Shown one piece after another: positions 1 to 10,679 of a stretch of 64,000 nucleotides of DNA (its first letter is position 1; the number at the start of each line of letters is the position of its first letter). The notes beneath the pieces were generated by a model. That model saw only the letters and a program-made list of their open reading frames with translations. It did not search any database and was not told the DNA's origin. The DNA is taken from assembly GCA_030848705.1 (NCBI GenBank), contig JAUIZM010000016.1, forward strand, positions 2,790,001 through 2,854,000, in the 5' to 3' direction. Position numbers and translations under genes: made by a program. The DNA comes from Heracleum sosnowskyi. Taxonomy: Eukaryota > Streptophyta > Magnoliopsida > Apiales > Apiaceae.

Positions 1-497
1 AACTCTGCGATCCGGATGGAATCCTAGATGCCACCAGTTTGTAAAACATCTATGTAAATATGTGTACAAAATTTCCATAATGCAAATTACTCCTAACGGA
101 GTCAAGTGGATAACTTGGTTTTTGGCTTCTTGTGAAAAGATGGGTTATCAGCCCACATTTCGGCTTTTCCATCAACTTTTTAAATTAGTCTAGTCTAATA
201 AGGAACCTTTATATGAGATCCGTTTCCGGGCCGAAGAATGCGGATATCCTTCTGGTACTGCTAAACCTGTGATTCAGCAGTCTACTCTGAAATATTGGCA
301 TGGGGAAGTTATTTTTTTGAAAGGCTTGGATTTGGAATTCATGCCTTATATAGCTTCTGGAGTTGAGGCCGAAATTTTTGATACTTATGTCCTTGAGGGA
401 GAAGCCTTGGCCCAGATTCACAGGTTTTGTGAATGCCTTGGTTTTCAAATGACTCGGGATAGTTTCATGAAACATGACATGTTGTTTGAGCTTGGAT

Positions 498-571
498 GTA
501 AGTTTGCTAAATCTTCTCTCCTAATCCGGATAACAATCTTTGTTTGCTAACATTTTCTTTTATTTTTGCAG
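498..571 (+). other. Predicted intron 1 of the antisense gene
   Basis: Donor GTAAGT at 498-503 and acceptor TTTATTTTTGCAG ending at 571; 74 nt, phase 1. Splicing rejoins a TGT codon and carries the frame from the conserved domain into FFQPELLSIMSS. Confidence 0.65.
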
Positions 572-1050
572 GTTTGCCTTTCTTCCAGCCTGAGTTGCTT
601 AGCATTATGTCTTCTAACGCTTTCGCCGCATCCTTTAAGAAACTCGGTGGTGTTCACAGTACCAAGAGTCCGGGTGAGGTTGGAGGATCCGGATCCAGCG
701 CTCTTAAGGAGGGTGGTGCGGAGTCCATTGCCCCGAATCCTGTTCGTCATGAACCACTCGTTGATGCCGCTGATATTGAGATAATTGATGACCTGGAGCA
801 ACGCTCCCTTAAGAAGAGGAAGATTCACGCTGGAAAGAAGCCGCTCCCCAAGGCAAAAGTTGTTATTGACAAGATTGGTGCCGATGGGGAAGGTAAAGGC
901 CCGGATGAGGAGCCTATCCGAATTGGGAACTTTACCTTGACCGAACTGGCTAGTATGTGTGCTGATATTCCTACCGATACTGACTTTGAGGAGATGGAGC
1001 GATCTGGAACTAACGCTTGTCTTCAGCGTCTTGTTGGTTATTGGGGCCAT

Positions 1051-1120
1051 GTAAGTTTTTGTTTTTGCGTTTCTTCATTTTTCTTTTGCTTGTTTGCTGA
1101 CTGCAATTTGTTTTCTTTAG
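1051..1120 (+). other. Predicted intron 2 of the antisense gene
   Basis: Donor GTAAGT at 1051 directly after codon CAT; acceptor TTTTCTTTAG ends at 1120; 70 nt, phase 0. It joins LVGYWGH to VGGLISAIASV, the start of the coiled-coil exon. Confidence 0.65.
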
Positions 1121-1823
1121 GTTGGGGGTTTGATCAGTGCTATTGCCAGCGTTATTGTTTCTGAACGCAAAGCCTCCAAGGAATTCGGAAATCAGAAGGA
1201 TGCTCGTATCCGGGATTTGGGGCTTGAGGTTTCTTCTTTGAAGGCCCAGCTTGCTGAAAAGGACTCTGAGTTGACCTCCAAGGTATCCGGGCTTGAAGCT
1301 GAGATCTCGTTGGTTGAGAAGAAAGCCAGTGATTTGGAGGAGGCCAATAAACAACTTCTTTTGGAGAATTCCAAGTCTCGTGAGGAAATCATAGCCGAGT
1401 TCAAGGGGGGTTCGGAATATGATCAAGCCGTCGCAGATGCTGGTGTTCCCGAGGTGCGTCGTGCTTGGCTTGTCGCTGAACGACATGTGAAGACCGATCC
1501 TAATGCTGATTGGGACTCTTTTGTTGGTGAATTTCTGGCTGCCAAACTTTCCGTTGAGCAAGGCAAGGGAGAACCACAACCATTTGATGGTCCTGTTCCA
1601 AGCTTTCTTCCATATTCATCCAATCCGGTTGTGCCTTCGCTAGATGATATTTTGGAGTAGTGATTTCAGAAATTTCTTTTATGTCTGAACATTTTGGATT
1701 TGTGTCCACTGTAACTGTGACTTTATTTTGATGCATCTGCTCTTAACTCATAGGGATGTTTCCGGATTGTATGGCCGAACCGGGTCTCTTTATTTGCTTT
1801 AGATGCTTTTTAATATAATGTTG

Positions 1824-3186
1824 TTTTATTGCATATTGCTCGTGAGTCCGGTCTCATAGCTTGGTTCTGAGCCGGACTCTTTTCTTTAGTACTTAGAATA
1901 AAATCTAAGTAAATGATTTTATTGCATATTGCTCGTGAGTGTGGTCTCATAGCTTGGTTCTGAGCCGGACTCTTTTCCTTTATACTTAGAATAAAGTCTA
2001 AGTAAATGGTTTTATTGCATATTGCTCGTGAGTCCGGTCTCATAGCTTGGTTCTGAGCCGGACTCTTTTCTCTAGTACTTAGAATAAAATCTAAGTAAAT
2101 GGTTTTATTGCATATTGCTCGTGAGTCTGGTCTCATAGCTTGGTTCTGAGCTGGACTCTTTTCTCTAGTACTTAGAATAAAATCTAAGTAAATGGTTTTA
2201 TTGCATATTGCTCGTGAGTCCGGTCTCATAGCTTGGTTCTGAGCCGGACTCTTTTCTTTAGTACTTAGAATAAAATCTAAGTAAATGATTTTATTGCATA
2301 TTGCTCGTGAGTCCGGTCTCATAGCTTGGTTCTGAGCCGGACTCTTTTCCTTTATACTTAGAATAAAATCTAAGTAAATGATTTTATTGCATATTGCTCG
2401 TGAGTCTGGTCTCATAGCTTGGTTCTGAGCCGGACTCTTTTCTTTAGTACTTAGAATAAAATCTAAGTAAATGATTTTATTGCATATTGCTCGTGAGTCC
2501 GGTCTCATAGCTTGGTTCTGAGCCGGACTCTTTTCCTTTATACTTAGAATAAAGTCTAAGTAAATGGTTTTATTGCATATTGCTCGTGAGTCCGGTCTCA
2601 TAGCTTGGTTCTGAGCCGGACTCTTTTCTCTAGTACTTAGAATAAAATCTAAGTAAATGGTTTTATTGCATATTGCTCGTGAGTCCGGTCTCATAGCTTG
2701 GTTCTGAGCCGGACTCTTTTCTCTAGTACTTAGAATAAAATCTAAGTAAATGGTTTTATTGCATATTGCTCATGAGTCTGGTCTCATAGCTTGGTTCTGA
2801 GCCGGACTCTTTTCTTTAGTACTTAGAATAAAATCTAAGTAAATGATTTTATTGCATATTGCTCGTGAGTCCGGTCTCATAGCTTGGTTCTGAGCCGGAC
2901 TCTTTTCCTTTATACTTAGAATAAAATCTAAGTAAATGATTTTATTGCATATTGCTCGTGAGTCAGGTCTCATAGCTTGGTTCTGAGCCGGACTCTTTTC
3001 CTTTATACTTAGAATAAAGTCTAAGTAAATGGTTTTATTGCATATTGCTCGTGAGTCCGGTCTCATAGCTTGGTTCTGAGCCGGACTCTTTTCTTTAGTA
3101 CTTAGAATAAAATCTAAGTAAATGGTTTTATTGCATATTGCTCGTGAGTCCGGTCTCATAGCTTGGTTTAGAGCCGGACTCTTGAT
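1824..3186. repeat. 93-bp tandem array of element A, about 15 copies, each with two inverted repeats
   Basis: The anchor GCATATTGCT recurs every 93 bp from 1831 to 3133, giving 15 copies, the last one altered at its end. Every full unit has two inverted repeats: GAGTCCGG...CCGGACTC (for example 1844-1851 with 1872-1879) and ACTTAGA...TCTAAGT around a 6-nt loop (1891-1910). Most differences between units are C/T or A/G, often at CpG sites. Since 93 is 3 x 31, the minus strand (pol sense) reads open through nearly the whole array as a 31-residue repeat, with one TGA near 2770. Retand-type Tat elements are known for an amplified tandem repeat in this position. Confidence 0.9.
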
Positions 3187-3310
3187 CTGCATATTGCTGG
3201 GGACCCTGGCTACAATATTTGCCTATGGCTCCGAGCCAGGGTTAGTAGTTTTGCATACTGCTAGGGACCCGGGCTACATGTTATGCCTATAGCTCTGAGC
3301 CCGGGCCATT
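3187..3310. repeat. Two diverged hairpin units next to the 93-bp array
   Basis: Two units share the GCATAnTGCT anchor with the array but have different stems: ACCCTGGCT (3203-3211) with AGCCAGGGT (3234-3242), and CCCGGGCT (3268-3275) with AGCCCGGG (3298-3305). Pairing is kept although the arm sequences changed. Confidence 0.7.
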
Positions 3311-3474
3311 ACAAGAAACTGAAATTTTACTGGAGGTGAAAAATACATGATAGTATGAAAAGAAAACAAACAACGAGGCCGATTTTATTTATAGAAATAT
3401 CAGGAATACAAAGTTCTTATTCTAAGCTGGGCTTTCGGGAGCTCCTTATTCTTTATCCGGTCGCTGCAATCTTC
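3311..3474. other. Spacer between repeat units and pol of element A
   Basis: AT-rich 3' untranslated sequence downstream of pol (minus-strand sense). No further motif seen. Confidence 0.5.
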
Positions 3475-6400
3475 TTACTGGTAAAATTTTCTGAGCCTAA
3501 GGCCATGCCAAGTATTGGGGACCTCAGAACCATCCATATGAACCAACTTGTATGTTCCGGGCCGGAGTACCTCCATTATCTTGTAGGGTCCTTCCCACTT
3601 TGGCATGAGTTTTTCGGTATTGGTAGGATCAGAAGCCTCTGTATCACGAAGGACCAGGTCTCCAACTTGAAAGTTTTTAACCCGGGCCTTCTTTCCGAAG
3701 TACTCTCTAGTTTTTTCCTTGTATTTCTCCATCCTTTCAATAGCTTGATCCCGGACCTCGTCAATCAAGATCAAGTTAGTCTACAAACCTTCTTCATTAG
3801 CCACTTCTTCAAAATTTATCGCTCGGTGGGAGGGATTCCCAACTTCAATTGGTAATAAAGCTTCAGTGCCGTAGGTGAGTTTGAATGGGGTTTCGCCAGT
3901 GCTAGTCCGGGGACTAGTCCTATATGCCCATAACACATGTGGCAACTCCTCAGGCCACTTATTCTTGCTTTCTTGTAACCTCTTCTCAATTCCTCTAAGC
4001 AAAATCCGGTTTGTAACTTCAACTTGGCCGTTTCCTCTTGGGTATGCAACAGATGATTTTTTATGCTTGATTCCTCTTTCATTCAGGTAGCCTTCGAAAT
4101 CGGACCCCACAAATTGTGGCCCGTTATCAGAAACTAGAACCATTGGTAGCCCGAACCTCATCAGTATATTGTCCATAAACCGGATGCAATCCTGTTGGTT
4201 GATTGTTCTCATTGCCTTAGCTTCAGCCCACTTGGTCATGTAATCAATTGCTACCAGCAAATATCTCAGGTCGCCTTTAGCCCGGGGAAACGGACCCATG
4301 ATATCAATACCCCAAACTACAAACGGGATAGGAGACAGGACTGAGGATGGTAAGACCGGGCTCTGTCGTGGAACATTGCAGAAAAGTTGGCAGTTCTTGC
4401 ACTTCTTCACAAACTCCACAGCATCATTATGAATTGTAGGCCAGTAATAACCCTGCCTTATAATCTTGTGAGCCAGGGCCTTTGCAGATAGGTGGTCTCC
4501 ACAAATTCCCTCATGAACTTCTTGCAGACAATAGGTAGCTTCAACCGGTCCCACGCATTTTAGAATTGGTGCCGAGTAAGTCCGGTGATAGAGTATCCCT
4601 TCTTCCAAAAAGAACTTTGCCGCTTTATTCCTGAGTCTTTGAGCTTGACTCTTCTCAGAAGGCAGTTCTCCCTTCTCCAAGTACAAAATTATGGGCGTCA
4701 TCCAGCTGGGTTGATCATCAATTTCCATGACTTCCTCTTGATCCATTGTTGGTTTATTCAGTTCCTCAAAGTAAACTGAGCTATCCAAATCAGCTGAGTT
4801 CTGGACTAATTTAGATAGGATGTCAGCTTCTGTGTTGTCTTCTCTATTTACTTGACAAATTTCAAATTTGGGTATCATAGCTAGGAAACCTTGAACCAAG
4901 GCTTGATACCTTCCCAGTGTTGGGTCCTTTGCCACGTACTCTCCGGTCGTTTGCTTGACCACTATCTGAGAATCGCTGAAAATCCTTAGCTTTTTCACCT
5001 TTAAACTTCGGGCTAGACGGAGTCCGGCTAGAAGAGCTTCGCACTCTGCCTGATTGTTCGTTGCTTGGAACTGAAATCCAATCGCTTGCTTTATCTTGAA
5101 TCCATCCAGACTCTTGAGTATGAGCCCGGCTCCAGATCTCTCATTGGTTGAGGAGCCATCTACATGCAACATCCAGGTTTCATGATCAAGTGTGGATTCC
5201 TCCCCGGGTTCTGTCTCCATTGAAATGTGAACAGGCTCGGGGAAAGAACATTCCACAATGAAATCGGCTAAAGCTTGGGATTTGATAGATGTTCTTGGGA
5301 TAAAAGTCAGGGAGAATTGGCTTACCTCAATAGCCCAGTTAACCAACCTCCCCGAGACATCAGGTTTGTGAATAATTTTCCTGAGTGGCTGATCAGTTAT
5401 AACTTTGATTTCCCTCCCTTGGAAATAATGCCTCAGCTTCCGGGATGCAGTGATGAGAGCGAAAGCAAACTTTTCGAGGTTTGGGTAACGGGTTTCAGCA
5501 TCTTTGAGCACTTGGCTCACATAATAAACCGGTTTCTGCTCACCGTCGTGATCCCGGATTAGTGCTGCTCCCACAGCCAGGGTACCTGCAGATAAGTAAA
5601 TGCTTAAAGGCTCCCCGGGCTCGGGTTTGGTTAAGATTGGCGGTGCGGCTAGGTATTCTTTGAGTGAGTCGAAAGCTTGTTGGCAATCCGGGCCCCAGAC
5701 AATTTCTTTCTTTTTCTGAGCTCCCTTCAGCAAGTTGAAGAAAGGCAAGCAACGATCTGCGAGCTTAGGAATAAACCTTCGCAATGCTGCTAACGATCCT
5801 GCAAGTTTCTGTATGTCTCTCTGGGTCCGGGGTGCTTGCATCTCAGTTATTGCTTTGATTTTTTCTGGGTTTGCTTCGATTCCCCTCTGGCTAATCATGA
5901 AACCTAAGAATTTTCCCGCTCCAACTCCGAAAGTGCATTTGTCCGGATTCAGTTTCATCTCTTGCTTCCTTAAGTTTTCAAAACATTCTTTCAGATCAGA
6001 AATGTGTGTCTGTACTGTTGTTGACTTTGCTATCATGTCATCGACATATGATTCCAGATTTCTTCCCAGCTGACTGTTGAAGATTTCCACCATCGCCCTT
6101 TGGTAAGTAGATCCGGCATTCCTTAATCGAAAAGGCATAAGTTTATAGGCGTAGACCGCCCGGTGTGTTATAAATGCTGTCTTGGCTATATCAGCTGGGT
6201 TCATCTTTATTTGATTATAACCGGAGAAGGCATCCATGAAACTCAGCATAACATGCCCGGCTGTCGCATCGATGAGCTGGTCAATGCTGGGAAGCGGGTA
6301 AGGGTCTTTGGGGCATGCAGCATTCAAGTCAGTGTAGTCCACACACATTCGCCACTTTCCGTTTGGTTTCTTGACTAAGACAACATTGGCTAGCCACACC

Positions 6401-7671
6401 GGATACTTTATCTCACAGATAATATCGGCCTTTAGGAGCTTTTCAACTTCCTCATCGATTGCTTTCTGTCTCTCCGGGGCGAAGTTCCTTCGTTTCTGCT
6501 TCACTGGCTTCTTTCTAGGATCAACATCCAGGCTATGCATAGCAACAGACTCCTGGAGCCCAGGCATGTCATCCGGACTCCAAGCAAATACATCGGCATA
6601 TTCTCGAAGCAACTCAGTTAACTCCTTCTTGAACACCGTGTCTAACCCGGTTCCAATTTTAACTTGTCTATCCGGGTTCCCTTCTATTAGTTCGATTGAT
6701 TCGAGCTCAACAGCAGCCTCCACTTTTGTCATTTCCGCCTTAGAGACGTACTGCTGGACTCGGGCTTGTACAATCTGGTCAAGGAAGACCTGGGCTGATG
6801 GGTTTTCAATGTTATGGACATCCTTACTGGGCTCAGTCTTTTTGTTGTATCTATGCTTCTTCCTGCTCAGATTTTTGTGGTAGGAGTTTGCTTTCCTTTT
6901 ATTCTCTGGGTCGGTCTCTGCCATTACCAAAGCCTACCCATAGCAACGGCTGGCCATTTCATAGTCGCCCCGGACTTCTCCAATACCTCCGGGAGTGGGA
7001 AACTTGAATTTGAGATGGGGTGTTGAAGTTATAGCTTGGAGTTTGGTAAGGGCTGGTCTTCCCAGAATGACATTATAAGATGATGGGGTGTTGATGATAT
7101 AGAATTTTACTATGTTGGTTACCTGCTTCGGGAAGGTCCCGAACAGGACTGGGAGATAAAGGGTTCCTTGAATGGGGACCAAATTGTTTCCAAATCCATA
7201 GAGGGGATCTTCCCTGCAATCGTTCATTCTTATGTTGCCCAGCTGCATCCGGTCCATTGTGTGTTTGAACAGGATATTGACAGAAGACCCATTGTCAACT
7301 AGGACTCTTCTAACCTCATTGTCTGCTATGTCAAGGCTCACGACCAAGGCTTCGTTGTGGTTGGGGTTGATTCCTTCAAAGTCATCCTTGCTGAAGGTTA
7401 TTACTTGTTCCGGACAGGCCTGCACCATCATTACTTCGTCTCCTGAGTCCGGGCTTCTTGGGGGTGAATTGGATCCGCCCATAACCACATTCACAATATT
7501 CTTGTCTTTTCCGGATCCCTCTCCTCGGTCAGCCCCTCGCCGAGCTATGTACTGCCCCATGTTGCCTTTTTTGACTTGGTCTTCCACAAAAAATTTCAAA
7601 GAGAGGCAATTTTCTGTTGTATGCCCATGAGTTTCATGGTAGTCGCAATGCTTATGGACTGATCGGTTTTC
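3475..7671 (-). pseudogene. Element A pol with the 3' end of gag: zinc knuckle, protease, RT, RNase H, second RNase H, integrase
   Basis: Sense runs 7671 to 3475 and continues the gag frame from 43586 once insert B1 and one TSD copy are ignored. It begins with a knuckle-like HCDYHETHGHTTENC. Then come the protease (VLVDNGSSVNIL, near 7300), RT with YVDD at 6037-6048, an RNase H whose first motif reads YLSAGTLAVGAALIR, a second Tat-type (archaeal-like) RNase H starting HVDGSS near 5160, and the integrase with WGIDIMGPF and SDNGPQF near 4300-4120 and a C-terminal domain ending RLRKFYQ. Two in-frame TAG codons (6934-6936, between protease and RT, and 3781-3783, in the integrase C-terminal part) and the B1 insertion make it non-functional as it stands. 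Confidence 0.9.
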
Positions 7672-7676
7672 CGGGG

Positions 7677-8295
7677 TGTTAGATCAGAATTCAATGATCG
7701 TCAAAAGCTAGACTCAACTGATCAGGATTGCTGACGTCATCAGTATTGCATGGTCATCAGTATTTGATCAAGCGTCAGTATCTTATTGATCATCAGGATT
7801 CCTACTCAGACTATGATCAGGATTGATCATCAGAACTTGAAGCTGATCAGGATTCCTACTTCGAGTTATATTTGGAGTCTAGATAAACATGGAAGTTTAT
7901 TCTATTTGTTCCTGGTTTGTAGAATGCAGCTATCGATTAAAGATATGTTTCTATCTTTGTTATGATTAGGACTTATCTTGTTATTGATAGAGAAGCTGTG
8001 TGCACTATATAAACACAGTCTTGGTTTCGATTTATGTATTCATTCGAGAGAGAACATAATCGAGGGAATCAAGAGAGAAGCTCTTAAGAACAGAATTTCT
8101 TGAGAGAGTTTTTGTAAGCTAGCAGCTCTTAAGAACATCAGAATTTCTTAAAAGAGTTTGTAACAGTTTTATATCAAAGTTAATAAAGCTGTTATTGTTA
8201 TTATTATTGATCTTTCATATTTGTGTTATATAAAGTCGAGAATCTTATACAATTGTATTCAACCCCCTTCTACAATTGTTATTTACTGGGCAACA
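7677..8295 (+). repeat. 5' LTR of B1
   Basis: 619 bp. U3 (7716-7860) holds seven copies of ATCAGGATT / ATCAGTATT-like words and a TGACGTCA palindrome (bZIP-type site, near 7731). TATA-like CTATATAAA lies at 8005-8013. The leader has two successive inverted repeats, CTCTTAAGAA...TTCTTGAGAG (8081-8106) and a similar one at 8126-8154. Ends in GGGCAACA. Confidence 0.95.
8005..8013 (+). promoter_or_regulatory. TATA box of B1 5' LTR
   Basis: CTATATAAACACAG; the same TATATAAACACAG core occurs in element C. It lies 150-290 bp downstream of the motif cluster in U3. Confidence 0.6.
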
Positions 8296-8297
8296 AT

Positions 8298-8309
8298 TGG
8301 TATCAGAGC
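8298..8309 (+). other. PBS of B1 (initiator Met tRNA)
   Basis: TGGTATCAGAGC two bases after the LTR end matches the usual plant copia PBS complementary to the 3' end of initiator methionine tRNA. Confidence 0.9.
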
Positions 8310-8345
8310 AAACTGATTTAATTCTGAATCAGATACGATCTAAAG

Positions 8346-10658
8346 ATGTCGACAACCAAGTATGAAAGCATGAAGATTCCCATCTTGAAGATATCAGAAT
8401 ATCCTACATGGAGGGTAAAGATGCTGATGTATCTGGAGGCTATGGATCCTGACTACTTGGACAGGATTCGTGATGGACCATATATACCAACAAAGTTCGT
8501 AGAACGAACAGATACAGTACCAGAAAATTATGTGGTCAAAGCTAAAGCTGAATGGACTCCAGAAGAAAAAGCTCATGTACTCAGGGAACCAAAGATAAAG
8601 AATATCTTGCATAATAGCCTTGATGCTGTTATGTCAAACAGAGTGATTGCATGCAAGTCTTCAAAAGAAATCTGGGATACTTTGGAAACTCAATGCCAGG
8701 GATCTGCATCTGTTAAGAAAAACAGAAGGGCTCTATTGATTCAAGAATATGAGCAATTCGATGCAAGACCTGAAGAGAGCCTGACTGATCTATATGATAG
8801 ATTTCTGACACTATTGAACAGCTTATCCTTAGTTGACAAAGTATATGAAACTGAAGATTCAAACACCAAATTTCTTAGAGCTTTACCTGAAGAATGGGAT
8901 ACTCAGACCTCAATCATTAGACACCAGTATGATCTGAACATTGTGTCTCTTGATGAGATCTATGGGATGCTAAGAACTCATGATCTTGAAGTTCAACAGA
9001 GAAAGAACAAGAAAAGCAGCAAGGCAAAGTCGATTGCTTTGAATGTAGAAGCAAAATCAAAAGGGAAAGCTATGGAGGTCTCTAGAAGGAAAGCAAGAGA
9101 AGCTGAGTCAGATCCTGACGACTCTTCATCAGATACTGATGGCAATCCTGATGCCAATACTGGTGATGAATCTTCTGATTCAGACATGGAAGAGATGGTT
9201 GCTATGATTGTCAGAAACTTCAGAAGGATGAAGTTTAGGAAGAATAGAAGACAAGGCAACTTTCAGAAAAAGACCTTCAAAGCAGACAAAGACAAGTATA
9301 TCAAAAAGGACAGCAAGGGTAGCAAATTTGACAAGTCCAAGGTTAGATGCTACAAGTGTAATGGTATGGGTCACTTTGCTTCTGAATGCAACAAGACAAA
9401 GGCACTCATCACATCAAGCAAGGATTGGATGGACTCTTCCTCAGAATCTGATACTGAGGTAGTCAACTATGCGTTAATGGCCAATGCTGATGTAACTGCT
9501 GCTCCTGATGATAAGGTACTAAATACTATCTTTGATTTTGATACTGATAATGCTTCTGAGTTAAGACGTTTTCTAAAGTCATTACATATTAGCTTTAGAA
9601 GTCAAACTGCTGAGAATACTAGAATCTTATCTGAGATGTCTGACCTTAGAAAGAGGAATGAGATATTAGAAGCTGAATTTTCTCGTATGCAAGAAGTACA
9701 AAAAGAATGTGATAATGCTAAACACATGCACCTAGAGATGACATCTAAATGTACTTCCCTTGAAAAAGAACTTGAATTTGCTAATGAGAAAATCAGAACC
9801 TGGACAGACTCTGGTAGGAAATTTCATGAGATTAATACCTCTAAGAATTGGAAAGAGTGTCTAGGATATAAGTCAGATGAAGATAAGAAATTAGCAGAGA
9901 AAATTGTCATTGATGAGACAGTCAGTCCAAAGACCTATAGACATGTTATAGACTCAACCAAATCTAAGATTACTCCTGTTAATTTTGTTTTTGGTAAGGA
10001 TTCCAATTCTACTTTTGAAAAGGGATCTTCTTCTACTCAAGGAATTAAAATTATAAAGTCTAAACCTGTCATGAACAAAGTCACTAAGAATGTAGGTCTA
10101 TTGTCTCAGAAACAGCTTAAAGATAAAATCTGTGAGGTTACAGATAAGAAAAAGGAAGCTACTGTTAAGAGAAACAGGAATGGTAAAGTTGGGATCAATA
10201 AAGAGAATGGTTATAAATATATCCCAAATGCACCTAGAAAGTGTTGTTTTAACTGTGGTAACTCTAATCATCTTGCTATTGATTGTAAAAAGAGTAAGAA
10301 GAAAATTGCTGAAATTCCTAAGTCTGATGTTAGGAATAGATCAGTATTTTACAAACCACATAATTCCTGTTTTCATTGTGGTAGTCTATGGCATTCTATT
10401 TACACATGTAAAGAGTATCATGATTTGTACTATAACTTTTATGATCCATTGCCTAAGTTTGAAAGTAGTACAAAGTCTGATAGGACTGAAAATGTCATAG
10501 TGAAGCATGCTTTTGTTAATACTGATACTGACAAAGCAAATCCTGATGGAGTAAATCCTGTCAGGACTGCTAAAGTCAAAAAGTCTTCTGCTGTTAAATT
10601 TAATAAAATGCATGAACAAGGAATCCAACAAGTGTGGGTTCCTAAACATTCTGACTAG
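8346..10658 (+). CDS. gag: B1 Gag protein
   Basis: 770 codons from ATG 8346, the first ATG after the PBS, to TAG 10656-10658. Nucleocapsid precursor that packages element RNA in cytoplasmic virus-like particles. N-terminal plant copia Gag region (IPILKISEYPTWRVKMLMYL) and UBN2-type domain (about residues 60-220, with SSKEIWDTLETQCQG and EYEQFDARPEESL). An acidic linker rich in NPD/NTD follows, then a CCHC knuckle CYKCNGMGHFASEC (335-348), a coiled coil (about 400-500) and two further C/H-rich knuckles, CFNCGNSNHLAIDC (634-647) and CFHCGSLWHSIYTC (from 675). It ends QVWVPKHSD. Pol follows in the same frame after one TAG. No internal break seen. Confidence 0.92.
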   Translation: MSTTKYESMKIPILKISEYPTWRVKMLMYLEAMDPDYLDRIRDGPYIPTKFVERTDTVPENYVVKAKAEWTPEEKAHVLREPKIKNILHNSLDAVMSNRVIACKSSKEIWDTLETQCQGSASVKKNRRALLIQEYEQFDARPEESLTDLYDRFLTLLNSLSLVDKVYETEDSNTKFLRALPEEWDTQTSIIRHQYDLNIVSLDEIYGMLRTHDLEVQQRKNKKSSKAKSIALNVEAKSKGKAMEVSRRKAREAESDPDDSSSDTDGNPDANTGDESSDSDMEEMVAMIVRNFRRMKFRKNRRQGNFQKKTFKADKDKYIKKDSKGSKFDKSKVRCYKCNGMGHFASECNKTKALITSSKDWMDSSSESDTEVVNYALMANADVTAAPDDKVLNTIFDFDTDNASELRRFLKSLHISFRSQTAENTRILSEMSDLRKRNEILEAEFSRMQEVQKECDNAKHMHLEMTSKCTSLEKELEFANEKIRTWTDSGRKFHEINTSKNWKECLGYKSDEDKKLAEKIVIDETVSPKTYRHVIDSTKSKITPVNFVFGKDSNSTFEKGSSSTQGIKIIKSKPVMNKVTKNVGLLSQKQLKDKICEVTDKKKEATVKRNRNGKVGINKENGYKYIPNAPRKCCFNCGNSNHLAIDCKKSKKKIAEIPKSDVRNRSVFYKPHNSCFHCGSLWHSIYTCKEYHDLYYNFYDPLPKFESSTKSDRTENVIVKHAFVNTDTDKANPDGVNPVRTAKVKKSSAVKFNKMHEQGIQQVWVPKHSD

Positions 10659-10679
10659 TGTTTTATTATTCTGATGCAG
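10551..10679 (+). other. Candidate optional gag-pol intron of B1
   Basis: Donor-like GGA/GTAAAT at codon phase 0 in gag and acceptor TTTTATTATTCTGATGCAG/GG ending at 10679; 129 nt. Removal deletes the gag stop and joins gag to pol in frame. Inferred from comparison with B2, C and D, not proven. Confidence 0.4.

Larger units (their letters stand above)
1..1660 (+). pseudogene. Antisense extra ORF of element A (putative gypsy-type transposon protein), three visible exons, one nonsense codon
   Basis: A plus-strand gene running against pol of element A. Exon 1 (1-497) reads in the frame starting at base 2 and resembles the plant 'putative gypsy type transposon' domain, for example ITPNGVKWITWFLASCEK and PLYEIRFRAEECGYPSG. 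Exon 2 (572-1050) encodes a linker with a basic LKKRK stretch; exon 3 (1121-1660) encodes a coiled coil (LEVSSLKAQLAEKDSELTSK) and ends in LDDILE at TAG 1658-1660. The introns have GTAAGT donors and pyrimidine-rich AG acceptors and keep the frame. A TAG at 191-193 in the conserved domain breaks the protein. The 5' end lies outside the window. Extra ORFs of this kind are known in Tat elements; their function is unknown. Confidence 0.65.

Noticed and set aside
1824..3186. Regularly spaced repeats that could suggest a CRISPR array
   Set aside because: Units are contiguous 93-bp repeats without unique spacers, in a plant retrotransposon next to pol.
3475..3774. 99-codon ORF as a stand-alone gene
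   Set aside because: Same frame as pol of A; it is the integrase C-terminal domain after the TAG at 3781.
7677..8295. Small ORFs in the LTRs and on the opposite strand of gag and pol as separate genes
   Set aside because: They are shadows of real frames or leader ORFs; no motifs and no conservation between families. Only the 131-aa ORF in C and the spliced antisense gene of A stood out.
10656..10658. Simple UAG readthrough as the sole gag-pol mechanism
   Set aside because: It would work for B1 and B2 but not for C and D, where pol is in +1 or -1 frame. Not excluded for family B.
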